DNA of 64,000 nucleotides from Halotia wernerae (GCA_034931985.1 JAYGHB010000107.1:1-64000), one strand, 5' to 3'. Positions 26,891 through 36,840 are shown, counted from the first letter of the stretch. Made by a program: numbers and translations. The notes: generated by a model not told the origin, from the letters alone.

Positions 26891-28062
26891 TATTAGATAT
26901 TAGACAAAAAAAGACATTTAATTTACAACCAATCCATCAACGTGTTGCAGTCAGTTTTAACTATGAAGTTCACTTTACTAATAATCTATTTGATCTGAAA
27001 AATACCACCTTGGCGCAAGTAATTACAGCCAATGGAGAGCAAAAACCAAAGCAGGTATTAGCAGTAGTCGATGCAGGGTTATTAACGTTTTGTCCTGGTT
27101 TACTAAAGCAATTGACAGCTTATAGCAAGTTTTATGCAGAAGTAATCACACTGGCTACAGAACCGATGCTCGTTCCAGGTGGTGAAGCTGCAAAAAATGA
27201 TCCCAATTTGATAGAACAAATCCATCAACAAATTGAAGCGGCTGGATTATGTCGCCACTCCTATATATTGGCGATTGGCGGTGGGGCTGTGCTGGATTTG
27301 GTAGGATATGCAGCCGCAACTGCTCACCGAGGGATTCGTCTAATCAGGATTCCGACGACGGTGTTAGCACAAAATGATTCCGGGGTGGGAGTCAAAAATG
27401 GTATCAATGCCTTTGATAAAAAGAATTTTCTCGGTACATTCGCCCCACCTTATGCAGTAATTAATGATTTTACCTTCTTGACAAGATTAAGCGATCGCGA
27501 TTGGCGTTCTGGGATTGCAGAGGCGCTGAAAGTATCTCTAATTAAAGATGCTAGCTTTTTTGATTTTATCCACAGCCATAGCGCCGACCTTGTCCGTCGA
27601 GATATGGATATTATGCAACAGCTGATTTATCGTTGCGCCCAACTACATCTAGAACATATTGCTAACAGTGGCGATGCTTTTGAAATGGGTTCATCCCGTC
27701 CCTTAGATTTTGGTCATTGGGCGGCGCATAAACTGGAGCATTTGACGAACTACAGTTTACGTCATGGCGAAGCAGTGGCGATCGGTATTGCTTTGGATAG
27801 TACTTATTCTTATCTTTTAGGGCTGCTTGATGGCTCGGAGTGGCAACAAATACTACATACGTTGTCAGTATTGGGTTTCACTTTGTATTTGCCAGAGTTG
27901 GAAGATTTTCAGAGGGTGTTTCAGGGTTTAACTGAGTTCCGGGAACATTTAGGGGGAGAGTTAACTTTGACTTTGCTAGAAGGTGTTGGGAAGGGAGTTG
28001 AGGTTCATGAGGTGGATTTGTGTTTGTATAAGCAAGCTATTTCGTTGTTGGGGGGCGGATAA
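26887..28062 (+). CDS. eboD: EboD / AroB-like 3-dehydroquinate synthase
   Basis: A 391-residue member of the dehydroquinate synthase family. It has PGGEAAKND, the NAD-binding LAIGGGAVLDLVGYAAAT, PTTVLAQNDSGVGVKNGIN, and the three zinc ligands in IAEALKVSL (Glu), HWAAHKLEH and LRHGEAVAIG (His). It is longer than AroB (about 360) and lacks none of the key residues I can see. A housekeeping AroB converts DAHP to 3-dehydroquinate; this cluster copy is called aroB in N. punctiforme and eboD in six-gene ebo clusters. Its position between dsbA and eboE suits the ebo assignment. Whether it feeds the shikimate pathway or makes an Ebo cofactor is open. Confidence 0.88.
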   Translation: MILDIRQKKTFNLQPIHQRVAVSFNYEVHFTNNLFDLKNTTLAQVITANGEQKPKQVLAVVDAGLLTFCPGLLKQLTAYSKFYAEVITLATEPMLVPGGEAAKNDPNLIEQIHQQIEAAGLCRHSYILAIGGGAVLDLVGYAAATAHRGIRLIRIPTTVLAQNDSGVGVKNGINAFDKKNFLGTFAPPYAVINDFTFLTRLSDRDWRSGIAEALKVSLIKDASFFDFIHSHSADLVRRDMDIMQQLIYRCAQLHLEHIANSGDAFEMGSSRPLDFGHWAAHKLEHLTNYSLRHGEAVAIGIALDSTYSYLLGLLDGSEWQQILHTLSVLGFTLYLPELEDFQRVFQGLTEFREHLGGELTLTLLEGVGKGVEVHEVDLCLYKQAISLLGGG

Positions 28063-28067
28063 ATTTT

Positions 28068-28125
28068 CGGGCTACGCCCCGCTTCTCTAACACGCAAAGA
28101 CGCAAAGGCGCAGAGAAGAAGGTAA
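28068..28125. repeat. Interspersed repeat after eboD
   Basis: CGGGCTACGCCCCGCTTCTC then TAACACGCAAAGACGCAAAGG is the second copy of the repeat seen at 21921. Like that one, it lies right at the end of an ebo gene. A run of GTGTCTTAGTGTCTTAGTG tandem units follows at about 28130-28156. Confidence 0.65.
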
Positions 28126-28190
28126 GAGTGTGTCTTAGTGTCTTAGTGTCTTAGTGGTTCAAGAAAAAAGCAAATTAAAGTGGGGAAAAT

Positions 28191-29435
28191 ATGAAGGTTG
28201 GAACTAATAATAATTTTCACTTGACTTACTGCACTAATGTTCATCCTGGGGAAAATTGGGATCAAGTTTTTGCTAATTTAAAGCAGTATATTCTACCTCT
28301 CAAAGAACGATTGGCATCTGGGAAATCTTTCGGGATTGGGTTACGTTTGGCTGAGGTAGCAGCTAGGGAGTTGTTAGAGGGGAATGCTTTAGGTGAGTTT
28401 CAATTATGGTTGAGGGAAGAAGATTTATATGTGTTTACTTTGAATGGTTTTCCCTATGGACAATTTCATCACCAAGTTGTGAAAGATCGAGTTTATACGC
28501 CGGATTGGTCACAGCAGGAACGATTGGATTATACTTTACAACTAACGAATATTTTGGCAGCGTTATTGCCTGATGAAACTGAAGGCAGTATTTCTACATT
28601 ACCTTTATCTTATAAACCTTGGTACAAAGGCAATCAACTTGTTCAAGCATCCGTTATGGATAGTGCTAGTCTCCACATAGCGGAGGTTGTAGCTAGGATG
28701 ATAGATATTTATGCTGAACAAGGAAAACTCCTACACCTGGATTTGGAACCTGAACCAGATGGATTAATTGAAAATGCTGCTGAAGTAATTGATTATTTCC
28801 AAATGCATTTACTACCTATTGGTGGAGCTTATTTAGCAAAACACTTAGGTATTTCGCAAATTGCGGCTGAAAATCATTTATTAAATCATGTCCGTGTTTG
28901 TTACGACACTTGCCATTTTGCTGTTGAGTATGAAAATCCTATTGCAGTTTTCCAGCAATTTCAAGCAGCAGGGATTCAGATTGGTAAAATTCAAATTAGC
29001 GCTGCATTACAGGTGAATATACCAGACAGTGCCGAACAACGCCGTCAGCTAATAGAGCGATTAAATCCTTTTGCGGAATCGACGTATTTACATCAAGTAA
29101 TTGCTCGTGATCATTACGGGCGATCGCGTCATTATCGAGATTTAGAAACTGCTTTACCCAATCTCGAAGATACCATAGATCGTGAGTGGCGGATTCACTT
29201 TCATGTCCCGCTTTTTATCCGCGATTACCCACTGTTGCAATCTACCCAAGATGACATTATTACCGTATTGAATCTGCTAAAAAATCGCCAAACTTGTACT
29301 CATCTAGAAATCGAAACCTACACTTGGGAAGTCTTACCAGAAGACATGAAACTCGATTTATCAGCATCAATTCAACGCGAGTATGAATGGGTACTATCCA
29401 AATTGTTAGCAAAATCCTTAGTTGCTAGTAATTAA
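28191..29435 (+). CDS. eboE: EboE, metabolite traffic protein (TIM-barrel)
   Basis: A 414-residue protein of the EboE family, related to sugar-phosphate isomerase/epimerase TIM barrels. The start HLTYCTNVHPGENWDQVFAN and the later LHLDLEPEPDGLIENAAEV (Glu ligands), VCYDTCHFAVEY (Asp, His) and IHFHVPLFIRD are the family marks and probable metal ligands. ATG 28191 has no strong ribosome site nearby. It is part of the ebo set that helps the scytonemin precursor reach the periplasm; its reaction is not known. Confidence 0.9.
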   Translation: MKVGTNNNFHLTYCTNVHPGENWDQVFANLKQYILPLKERLASGKSFGIGLRLAEVAARELLEGNALGEFQLWLREEDLYVFTLNGFPYGQFHHQVVKDRVYTPDWSQQERLDYTLQLTNILAALLPDETEGSISTLPLSYKPWYKGNQLVQASVMDSASLHIAEVVARMIDIYAEQGKLLHLDLEPEPDGLIENAAEVIDYFQMHLLPIGGAYLAKHLGISQIAAENHLLNHVRVCYDTCHFAVEYENPIAVFQQFQAAGIQIGKIQISAALQVNIPDSAEQRRQLIERLNPFAESTYLHQVIARDHYGRSRHYRDLETALPNLEDTIDREWRIHFHVPLFIRDYPLLQSTQDDIITVLNLLKNRQTCTHLEIETYTWEVLPEDMKLDLSASIQREYEWVLSKLLAKSLVASN

Positions 29436-29528
29436 TCACAAAAATTTTAATTATAAAAGTCTCTATTTCCTTTCTTGGCGCTCTTGGCGGCTTGGCGGTT
29501 CGATAGGCTTTACTCTTAATTAGTTTCC

Positions 29529-30923
29529 ATGCAAAAAACTGTTGTTCTCAACGTAGTCGGCTTAACACCCAGCCTTTTAGGTAAACACACACCCTTTCTT
29601 TCTAGCTGGGCAAAAAAAGGACAAGTCGCCCCCATTACACCCATATTACCTGCTGTAACCTGCACAGCCCAAGCAACTTATCTCACAGGAAAATTACCCA
29701 GCGAACATGGAATTGTCGCTAATGGTTGGTACTTTCGAGATGAGTGTGAAATTAAATTTTGGCGACAGTCTAATCAACTCGTCCAAACTCCCAAACTGTG
29801 GGAAATGGCGAAAGCGCTAGATCCTAACTTCACCTGCGCCAACTTGTTTTGGTGGTACAACATGTACTCATCGGTAGACTATGCAGTTACCCCCAGACCG
29901 ATGTATCCAGCGGATGGGCGGAAAATTCCTGATATTTACACACAACCGGGGAATTTGCGATCGCAACTGCAAGCTGAACTCGGTCAATTTCCTTTGTTCA
30001 ATTTCTGGGGGCCTAACACATCTATTCGTGCTACCCAATGGATTGCAGATGCAGCCAAGTGGATTGAAGAACGCCATAACCCCACGCTATCACTCGTTTA
30101 TTTACCACATCTTGACTACTGTTTACAAAAATTTGGCCCTGATGTCAATAAAGTAGCTGAGGATTTACAAGCAATTGATACGGTTTGTGGCGATTTGATT
30201 CAATACTACGAAAATCGCGGCGCTGAAGTTATTGTTTTATCAGAATACGGAATTACATCAGTATCCCAACCAGTTCACCTCAATCGGATGTTGCGAGAAA
30301 AAGGCTTGCTAACGGTACGTGAAGAACTAGGACGAGAATTATTAGATGCTGGTGCTAGTAAAGCTTTTGCTGTCGCGGATCATCAACTTGCCCATATTTA
30401 TGTCAATGATCCATTTTATATTCCGAAAGTGCGATCGCTTTTAGAAGAGACTGAAGGAGTTGCATACGTTTTAGATGATACCAAAAAATCAGCTTATGGT
30501 TTAGCTCATTCTAGATCGGGAGAATTAATCGCAGTCGCTCAACCTGATGCTTGGTTTACTTATTATTATTGGCTTGATGATCGCCACGCCCCCGATTTTG
30601 CCAACACTGTCGATATTCACCGCAAACCTGGTTATGATCCGGTAGAACTTTTTATTGACCCCAAAATTAAATTTCCCAAAGCAAAAGTTGGACTCAAGCT
30701 TTTAAAGAAACAACTAGGGTTTCGCTATTTGATGGATGTTATTCCTTTGGATGCTTCTTTAGTGAGTGGTTCTCACGGTTGTCTTCCGCCTTCTCTTGCT
30801 GAGGGGCCGTTATTGATTACCAATCAATCTCACTTGTTAAACACTAATTCAATCCAAGCAAGTGATGTTTGTCAATTAATTTTGGGAAATTTAAGTAAGT
30901 CGGCTGGAATAAACATTCCCTAA
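29529..30923 (+). CDS. eboF: EboF, alkaline phosphatase/phosphodiesterase-type protein
   Basis: A 464-residue member of the nucleotide pyrophosphatase/phosphodiesterase branch of the alkaline phosphatase superfamily. The nucleophile Thr is in LPAVTCTAQATYLTGKLP (about 39-56), followed by SEHGIVANGWYF. Metal ligands include YLPHLDYCLQKFG, LSEYGITSV and later VSGSHGCLPPS. No signal peptide is evident. It ends the ebo genes here; the 536-base gap after it holds one interspersed repeat and the likely promoter of trpE. The natural substrate is unknown. Confidence 0.9.
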   Translation: MQKTVVLNVVGLTPSLLGKHTPFLSSWAKKGQVAPITPILPAVTCTAQATYLTGKLPSEHGIVANGWYFRDECEIKFWRQSNQLVQTPKLWEMAKALDPNFTCANLFWWYNMYSSVDYAVTPRPMYPADGRKIPDIYTQPGNLRSQLQAELGQFPLFNFWGPNTSIRATQWIADAAKWIEERHNPTLSLVYLPHLDYCLQKFGPDVNKVAEDLQAIDTVCGDLIQYYENRGAEVIVLSEYGITSVSQPVHLNRMLREKGLLTVREELGRELLDAGASKAFAVADHQLAHIYVNDPFYIPKVRSLLEETEGVAYVLDDTKKSAYGLAHSRSGELIAVAQPDAWFTYYYWLDDRHAPDFANTVDIHRKPGYDPVELFIDPKIKFPKAKVGLKLLKKQLGFRYLMDVIPLDASLVSGSHGCLPPSLAEGPLLITNQSHLLNTNSIQASDVCQLILGNLSKSAGINIP

Positions 30924-31167
30924 AGATATTTTTTATATATCCATAGGAAGAGGCGGTAATTGTAAGTTAGAATTTTGTAACTTGTACTAAAAAAGCGTCA
31001 CAAAGAACGAATAAATTGACACCTCAATCTAAAAAATTATCAATGTGTTACCTGCATGATGTTTAGTACAATTTAATTATCAAAAGCACAAGTTTTTTAA
31101 TTACTATTTTAAAAAGAATATCTGGATGAGGACAATTCATAGACTAATACCATTCAGTTAAGGATAA

Positions 31168-31246
31168 TTGTAGGTTGGTTAGAGCCTAAGCGTTACCCAG
31201 CAAAGCCGTGATAATGTTGGGTTTTGTTCCTCAACCCAACCTACGC
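31168..31246. repeat. Interspersed palindromic repeat (TAGGTTGG family), eboF-trpE gap
   Basis: TGTAGGTTGG near 31169 pairs with CCAACCTACG near 31237, with an inner TGTTGGGTTTTG..CAACCCAAC arm. It is related to the copy at 2918-2991. The rest of the gap 30924-31459 is AT rich and probably carries the trp-gene promoter; I see no gene in it. Confidence 0.65.
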
Positions 31247-31459
31247 AAAATCAGGTTTTCAACTCTAACTGAACCGTCTTGAATTATAGACTTATTGCGA
31301 AAGTTTCAGGTTATAAATAATTAACTGCCGATGTATGCTGATAATCACTTATGCAAGAAGTCTTGTAGTTAGATTGATATCTAATTGTCTTGATTCCCAA
31401 ATGAATTATTAATTATAGTTAATGGCTTTTGACTAATAACTATTGCAGAGAATTTATCT

Positions 31460-33655
31460 ATGATCGTTGATTCTCATTCCTATACAACCCTTGGTAATGT
31501 TCGGATTTCTCGCTCCATCACAGAAGTTAAGATGGAAACTGCCCTTGAAGAAATTCTATTCTACTTAAATTCTCAACGTGGTGGTTTGCTCAATAGTAGT
31601 TATGAATATCCAGGAAGATATAAGAGATGGGCGATTGGATTTGTCAATCCGCCATTAGAATTGACAACGAAAGAAAGTAGTTTCACACTAACAGCCCTGA
31701 ATGATCGCGGTCAGTTTTTTTTACCTTTACTTTTAGAGAAACTATCACAATCACAACAAGTTCAGGATGTCAACCAAGCGAAAAATTGCATCACAGGATT
31801 GGTTAAACCTACCAAACAATTCTTTGCTGAAGAAGAACGCAGTAAACAACCTTCGGCATTTACAGTTGTGCGGAAAATTCTCCATATATTCTCTAGTCAC
31901 GAAGACGAACATCTAGGATTATATGGTGCGTTTGGTTATGATTTAGTTTTTCAGTTTGAACCAATTACCCAATGTTTAGAACGTTCTCCAGATCAGCGGG
32001 ATTTACTACTTTATCTACCTGATGAATTAATAATAGTTGACTACTATCAGCAACGCGCATTTTGTCTGCAATACGAATTTGAAACAGAGTATGGCAGTAC
32101 TTGTAATTTGCCTAGAGTCGGTGAATCGATTGATTATCGCGGCAAACGTCTAATTCCTGATAAAATTGCTGACCATAAAGTAGGCGAGTATGCCAAGCAG
32201 CAAGTTGAAACTGCTCTTGATTATTTCCGCCGAGGCGATTTATTTGAAGTAGTTCCGAGTCAAAGTTTTTTTGCGGCTTGTGAAGAGGAACCCAGCAAAT
32301 TATTTGAAACTTTAAAGCAAATCAATCCTAGTCCTTATGGATTTATTTTTAACTTAGGTGGAGAATACATCATTGGTGCATCTCCAGAAATGTTTGTGCG
32401 AGTTGAGGGTAAGCGTGTAGAAACTTGTCCGATTAGTGGCACTATTACTCGTGGACAAGATGCCATTGATGATGCTGTGCAGATTCGTCAGTTACTCAAT
32501 TCACACAAAGATGAAGCTGAGTTGACCATGTGTACAGACGTTGATCGCAACGACAAATCACGGATTTGTGAACCTGGTTCAGTACAAGTGATTGGTCGTC
32601 GCCAGATTGAATTGTACAGTCACTTGATCCATACAGTCGATCATGTCGAAGGTATATTGCGATCGCAATTTGATGCTTTAGATGCGTTTCTCAGTCATAC
32701 TTGGGCAGTGACAGTCACCGGCGCACCCAAAAGAGCCGCCATAGAATTTATTGAACAGCACGAACGCAGCGCCCGACGTTGGTATGGTGGAGCAGTTGGC
32801 TATTTAAACTTCAACGGCAATTTAAACACTGGCTTAATCTTGCGGACAATTCGGTTACAAGATGCGATCGCCGAAGTGCGAGTTGGTGCTACAGTCCTTT
32901 ATGATTCCATACCCCAAGCCGAAGAACAAGAAACCATAACCAAAGCTGCGGCTTTATTTGAAACGATTCGTCGCGTCAAGCAAACAAGCGATCGCACTCC
33001 TATACAATTAAGTCAAAGCGTCCCAAATGTAGAATCTGGCAAACGTATCTTACTAATAGATCACGAAGACTCTTTTGTGCATACACTAGCCAACTACATC
33101 CGCCAAACAGGTGCAAGCGTCAAAACCTTACGTCATGGCTTTTGCGAATCACTGTTTGATACAGAACGCCCTGATTTAGTCGTCTTGTCTCCTGGCCCTG
33201 GTAGACCAAGTGATTTTCGAGTTCCAGAGATTGTTCACGCTTGTATTCGTCGCCAAATTCCCATTTTTGGAGTTTGTTTAGGGCTACAAGGCATCGTCGA
33301 GGCTTTTGGTGGAGAACTTGGAGTTCTCAACTATCCCCAACATGGTAAATCCTCGCGGATTTTCGTCACCGACTCAGATTCTGTTCTCTTTCAGGACTTA
33401 CCAGAATCCTTTACAGTCGGTAGATATCACTCATTGTTTGCCATCCCCCAACAGCTACCAAGAGAACTGAATGTTACAGCGATTTCTGATGACGACGTAA
33501 TTATGGCCATAGAACATCAGACACTTCCAATTGCTGCTGTGCAGTTTCATCCAGAATCCATCATGACCTTAACTGGAAAAGTTGGTTTGGCAATGATTAA
33601 AAATGTGGTACATAAATATACACAAACTAAAGAGTTGATTGGGCATGGGGCATAG
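31460..33655 (+). CDS. trpE: Fused anthranilate synthase TrpE-TrpG
   Basis: A 731-residue fusion. Residues about 1-520 are the chorismate-binding TrpE component, with INPSPYGFIFNLGGEYIIGA, CPISGTITRG and TDVDRNDKSRIC. About 530-725 is the class I glutamine amidotransferase TrpG: nucleophile Cys in IFGVCLGLQGIVEAFGG, and His/Glu in AAVQFHPESIM. It turns chorismate plus glutamine to anthranilate, the first step to tryptophan. The fused form resembles the Rhizobium-type enzyme and is the form kept in scytonemin loci. It heads the run trpE, trpC, trpA, trpB, trpD, aroG. Confidence 0.95.
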   Translation: MIVDSHSYTTLGNVRISRSITEVKMETALEEILFYLNSQRGGLLNSSYEYPGRYKRWAIGFVNPPLELTTKESSFTLTALNDRGQFFLPLLLEKLSQSQQVQDVNQAKNCITGLVKPTKQFFAEEERSKQPSAFTVVRKILHIFSSHEDEHLGLYGAFGYDLVFQFEPITQCLERSPDQRDLLLYLPDELIIVDYYQQRAFCLQYEFETEYGSTCNLPRVGESIDYRGKRLIPDKIADHKVGEYAKQQVETALDYFRRGDLFEVVPSQSFFAACEEEPSKLFETLKQINPSPYGFIFNLGGEYIIGASPEMFVRVEGKRVETCPISGTITRGQDAIDDAVQIRQLLNSHKDEAELTMCTDVDRNDKSRICEPGSVQVIGRRQIELYSHLIHTVDHVEGILRSQFDALDAFLSHTWAVTVTGAPKRAAIEFIEQHERSARRWYGGAVGYLNFNGNLNTGLILRTIRLQDAIAEVRVGATVLYDSIPQAEEQETITKAAALFETIRRVKQTSDRTPIQLSQSVPNVESGKRILLIDHEDSFVHTLANYIRQTGASVKTLRHGFCESLFDTERPDLVVLSPGPGRPSDFRVPEIVHACIRRQIPIFGVCLGLQGIVEAFGGELGVLNYPQHGKSSRIFVTDSDSVLFQDLPESFTVGRYHSLFAIPQQLPRELNVTAISDDDVIMAIEHQTLPIAAVQFHPESIMTLTGKVGLAMIKNVVHKYTQTKELIGHGA

Positions 33656-33660
33656 GGCAG

Positions 33661-33702
33661 AAAAAAGTCAAAAGTCAAAAGTCAAAAGTCAAAAGTCAAA
33701 AA
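33661..33702. repeat. Heptamer tandem repeat (AGTCAAA)n
   Basis: Five consecutive AGTCAAA units, a common short tandem repeat of heterocystous cyanobacteria, fill part of the trpE-trpC spacer. Confidence 0.8.
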
Positions 33703-33771
33703 ATTATTTCTTGTCTTCTCTGCTCCTCTGCGTTCCCTGCCTCCCCTGCTCTCCACTCCTTCTTCCAATTT

Positions 33772-34599
33772 ATGATCAACAAAATTGCTCCTCCTAGCCA
33801 TATTCTTGAAGAAATTGTGCGGTATAAAAAGCAGGAAGTTGCCCAAATGCAGCAAGCACTGCCTTTAACTTCTTTGCAAAATAAGTTAAATTCTGCTGCG
33901 CCTGTGCGAAATTTCTTGACTGCTTTGCAACAAAATTTTAGTAAACCTAGCTTAATTGCCGAAGTTAAAAAAGCGTCACCCAGTCGTGGAGTGATCCGAG
34001 AGGATTTTGATCCAGTAGCGATCGCCCAAGCTTATGAACGAGGTGGCGCGGCTTGTCTATCGATTTTGACTGACGAGAAGTTTTTTCAAGGCAGTTTTGT
34101 TAATCTGCGGACTGTGCGTAAGCAAGTTGGATTGCCTCTACTGTGTAAGGAGTTCATCATTGACCCTTATCAAATTTATTTAGCACGAACATCTGGCGCT
34201 GATGCGGTATTGTTGATTGCTGCTATCTTAAGCGATCAAGAACTCCAGGACTTTTTGCAGGTGATTCACGATTTAGGCATGAATGCGCTGGTAGAAGTCC
34301 ATACTATTGCTGAACTAGATCGGGTGCTGAAACTTAAAGACATACATTTAGTAGGAATCAACAACCGGAATCTAGACAATTTTACAGTTGATTTAGTCAC
34401 AACCCAGCTACTTTTGGCACAGCGACAGAAACAAATGCAAAGCATGGGAATTACCGTCGTCAGTGAGTCAGGATTGTATACACCCGCTGACTTATCTCTT
34501 GTCGCTGAGGCTGGGGCGCGTGCGGTTTTAGTAGGAGAATCTTTAATTAAGCAAAGCGATATAGAGCAAGCAGTGCGTAATCTTTTGAGTCTTGTTTAA
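33772..34599 (+). CDS. trpC: Indole-3-glycerol phosphate synthase
   Basis: A 275-residue TIM-barrel protein with the catalytic residues of TrpC: LIAEVKKASPSRGVI (about 62-76; Glu and Lys), LLCKEFIID (Lys) and VSESGLYTPAD near the end. It converts CdRP to indole-3-glycerol phosphate. Length and motifs are normal. Cyanobacteria keep a housekeeping copy elsewhere; this one belongs to the scytonemin-linked trp set. Intergenic repeat DNA precedes it. Confidence 0.95.
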   Translation: MINKIAPPSHILEEIVRYKKQEVAQMQQALPLTSLQNKLNSAAPVRNFLTALQQNFSKPSLIAEVKKASPSRGVIREDFDPVAIAQAYERGGAACLSILTDEKFFQGSFVNLRTVRKQVGLPLLCKEFIIDPYQIYLARTSGADAVLLIAAILSDQELQDFLQVIHDLGMNALVEVHTIAELDRVLKLKDIHLVGINNRNLDNFTVDLVTTQLLLAQRQKQMQSMGITVVSESGLYTPADLSLVAEAGARAVLVGESLIKQSDIEQAVRNLLSLV

Positions 34600-34665
34600 A
34601 TTCGTAGCAAATTAAATTTGATAAAACTCTGCGTTTAAGAAATTAATCATTAACTATTTTTCAAA

Positions 34666-35493
34666 ATGACATCTATCTCCGCTTACTTTCAAACATTACG
34701 CCAGCAACAACAATGTGCTTTGATTCCCTTTATCACCGCTGGCGATCCTGACTTAGAAACCACCGCCGAAGCTTTACGCATCTTAGATCGCAATGGTGCT
34801 GATTTGATCGAGTTGGGCGTTCCCTACTCCGATCCCTTAGCAGATGGGCCAGTAATTCAAGCCGCCGCCACTCGCGCTTTGCAAAGAGGCACAAAATTAG
34901 AGCCAATTCTCCAGATGTTGGAAACCGTCAGTCCTACCCTGAAAGCACCAATTATCTTATTTACTTACTACAACCCCATCTTGCACCGAGGTATAAAAAC
35001 ATTTTTAACCCAAATTGTTGCCGCTGGAGTGCAAGGATTAGTAGTACCAGATTTACCCCTAGAAGAAGCAGAACAATTAATACAGACTGCTGCCTCTTTG
35101 GGAATCGAAGTAATTTTACTCGTAGCGCCTACCAGTTCTCAAGATCGGATTATTGCGATCGCTCGTAAATCTCAGGGATTTATCTATCTAGTGAGTGTAA
35201 CAGGTGTAACAGGTGTCCGCGCTCAAATCCAAGACCGTGTAAAGCATTTAATCACAGACTTACGCAGCGTTACCGACAAACCCATCGGCGTTGGTTTTGG
35301 CATCTCAGGAGCAGAACAAGCACATCAAATCAGAGAATGGGGTGCAGACGCAGTAATTGTTGGTAGCGCCTTCGTCAAACGCCTCGCCCAAGGTACTCCC
35401 ACCCAAGGACTACAAGCCCTAGAACAACTTTGTCAAGAACTCAAAACAGCAATTACCCCCGCATCCCTGCAACAAATTGTTTCCGCCAAATAA
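34666..35493 (+). CDS. trpA: Tryptophan synthase alpha subunit
   Basis: A 275-residue TIM barrel with FITAGDPDLETT, then LIELGVPYSDPLADGPVIQ, which carries the catalytic Glu and Asp of TrpA. YLVSVTGVTGVR and GFGISG are the phosphate-binding parts. It cleaves indole-3-glycerol phosphate to indole for TrpB. In N. punctiforme a tyrosinase-like gene (tyrP) follows trpA; here trpB starts after only 81 bases. Confidence 0.95.
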   Translation: MTSISAYFQTLRQQQQCALIPFITAGDPDLETTAEALRILDRNGADLIELGVPYSDPLADGPVIQAAATRALQRGTKLEPILQMLETVSPTLKAPIILFTYYNPILHRGIKTFLTQIVAAGVQGLVVPDLPLEEAEQLIQTAASLGIEVILLVAPTSSQDRIIAIARKSQGFIYLVSVTGVTGVRAQIQDRVKHLITDLRSVTDKPIGVGFGISGAEQAHQIREWGADAVIVGSAFVKRLAQGTPTQGLQALEQLCQELKTAITPASLQQIVSAK

Positions 35494-35574
35494 AACTCTG
35501 CGTCACTTCGCGTTTACTTTGCGCCCCTTTGCGTTTAAAAACTCTAATCTCAAAAATATCAAGGATTTTAACCA

Positions 35575-36807
35575 GTGGTAAGCATACAAGACATCAAAAC
35601 TGCAACTCAACAACCAGACTTCCTAGGCAGATTTGGCAAATTCGGCGGTAAATACGTCCCCGAAACCTTAATGCCCGCATTAGCTGAACTAGAAACAGCA
35701 TATCAACAATATCGCCACGACCCCAGCTTCCAAACCCAACTACAAAACTTACTGCGAGATTACGTCGGACGGCCCAGCCCATTATACTTTGCTGAACGCC
35801 TCACAACACACTACGCTAGACCTGATGGTACAACAGGAGCGCAAATTTACTTAAAGCGAGAAGATTTAAATCATACAGGCGCTCACAAAATTAATAACGC
35901 CTTAGCTCAGGCATTGTTAGCCAAACGCATGGGTAAACAACGGATTATTGCCGAAACCGGAGCCGGTCAACACGGAGTAGCGACTGCAACCGTATGTGCC
36001 TTATTTGGTTTAGAATGCGTAATTTACATGGGCATCCATGATATGGAACGACAAGCCCTCAACGTATTTCGGATGAAGTTGATGGGGGCAGAAGTTCGCC
36101 CGGTGGAAGCAGGTACAGGAACCCTCAAAGATGCCACCTCAGAAGCTATTCGGGATTGGGTGACAAATGTTGAAACCACCCATTACATCCTGGGTTCCGT
36201 TGCTGGCCCCCATCCCTACCCGATGATGGTGCGTGACTTTCATGCCGTAATTGGTCAAGAAACTCGCGCTCAATGTCAAGAAAAATGGGGAGGACTACCG
36301 GATATTTTACTGGCTTGTGTAGGTGGTGGTTCCAATGCGATCGGGTTATTCCATGAATTTATGGATGAATCTGCTGTGCGGATGATTGGAGTAGAAGCCG
36401 CCGGTGAAGGCGTAGATACTCAAAAACACGCAGCAACTCTGACACTAGGAAAAGTTGGAGTTCTGCACGGTGCAATGAGTTACCTACTACAAGACGATGA
36501 TGGTCAAATAGTTGAAGCACATTCAATTAGTGCAGGGCTTGACTATCCTGGTGTGGGGCCTGAACATAGTTATCTCAAAGATCTAGGTCGCGCCGAATAT
36601 TACAGCGTTACTGACAAGCAGGCTTTAGATGCATTTCAAAAGCTTTCCCAACTAGAAGGAATTATCCCAGCTTTAGAAACTGCCCATGCGATCGCATATC
36701 TGGAAACCCTTTGTCCTCAGTTAGAAGGCAATCCCAAAATCGTGATTAATTGCTCTGGTAGAGGTGATAAGGATGTGCAAACTGTGGCAAAAATTCTCAA
36801 TCATTAA
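35575..36807 (+). CDS. trpB: Tryptophan synthase beta subunit
   Basis: A 410-residue PLP enzyme starting at GTG 35575 (VSIQDIKTAT), preceded by AAGGA 13 bases upstream. The Schiff-base lysine is in LNHTGAHKINNAL (about 92-104), and the phosphate-binding GGGSNA occurs as CVGGGSNAIGLF. It condenses indole and serine to tryptophan, the ScyB substrate. Length is that of a normal TrpB1. Confidence 0.95.
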   Translation: MVSIQDIKTATQQPDFLGRFGKFGGKYVPETLMPALAELETAYQQYRHDPSFQTQLQNLLRDYVGRPSPLYFAERLTTHYARPDGTTGAQIYLKREDLNHTGAHKINNALAQALLAKRMGKQRIIAETGAGQHGVATATVCALFGLECVIYMGIHDMERQALNVFRMKLMGAEVRPVEAGTGTLKDATSEAIRDWVTNVETTHYILGSVAGPHPYPMMVRDFHAVIGQETRAQCQEKWGGLPDILLACVGGGSNAIGLFHEFMDESAVRMIGVEAAGEGVDTQKHAATLTLGKVGVLHGAMSYLLQDDDGQIVEAHSISAGLDYPGVGPEHSYLKDLGRAEYYSVTDKQALDAFQKLSQLEGIIPALETAHAIAYLETLCPQLEGNPKIVINCSGRGDKDVQTVAKILNH

Positions 36808-36840
36808 GTCGTAGTAAACAGTTTAGTGCTTCAAAAATCA

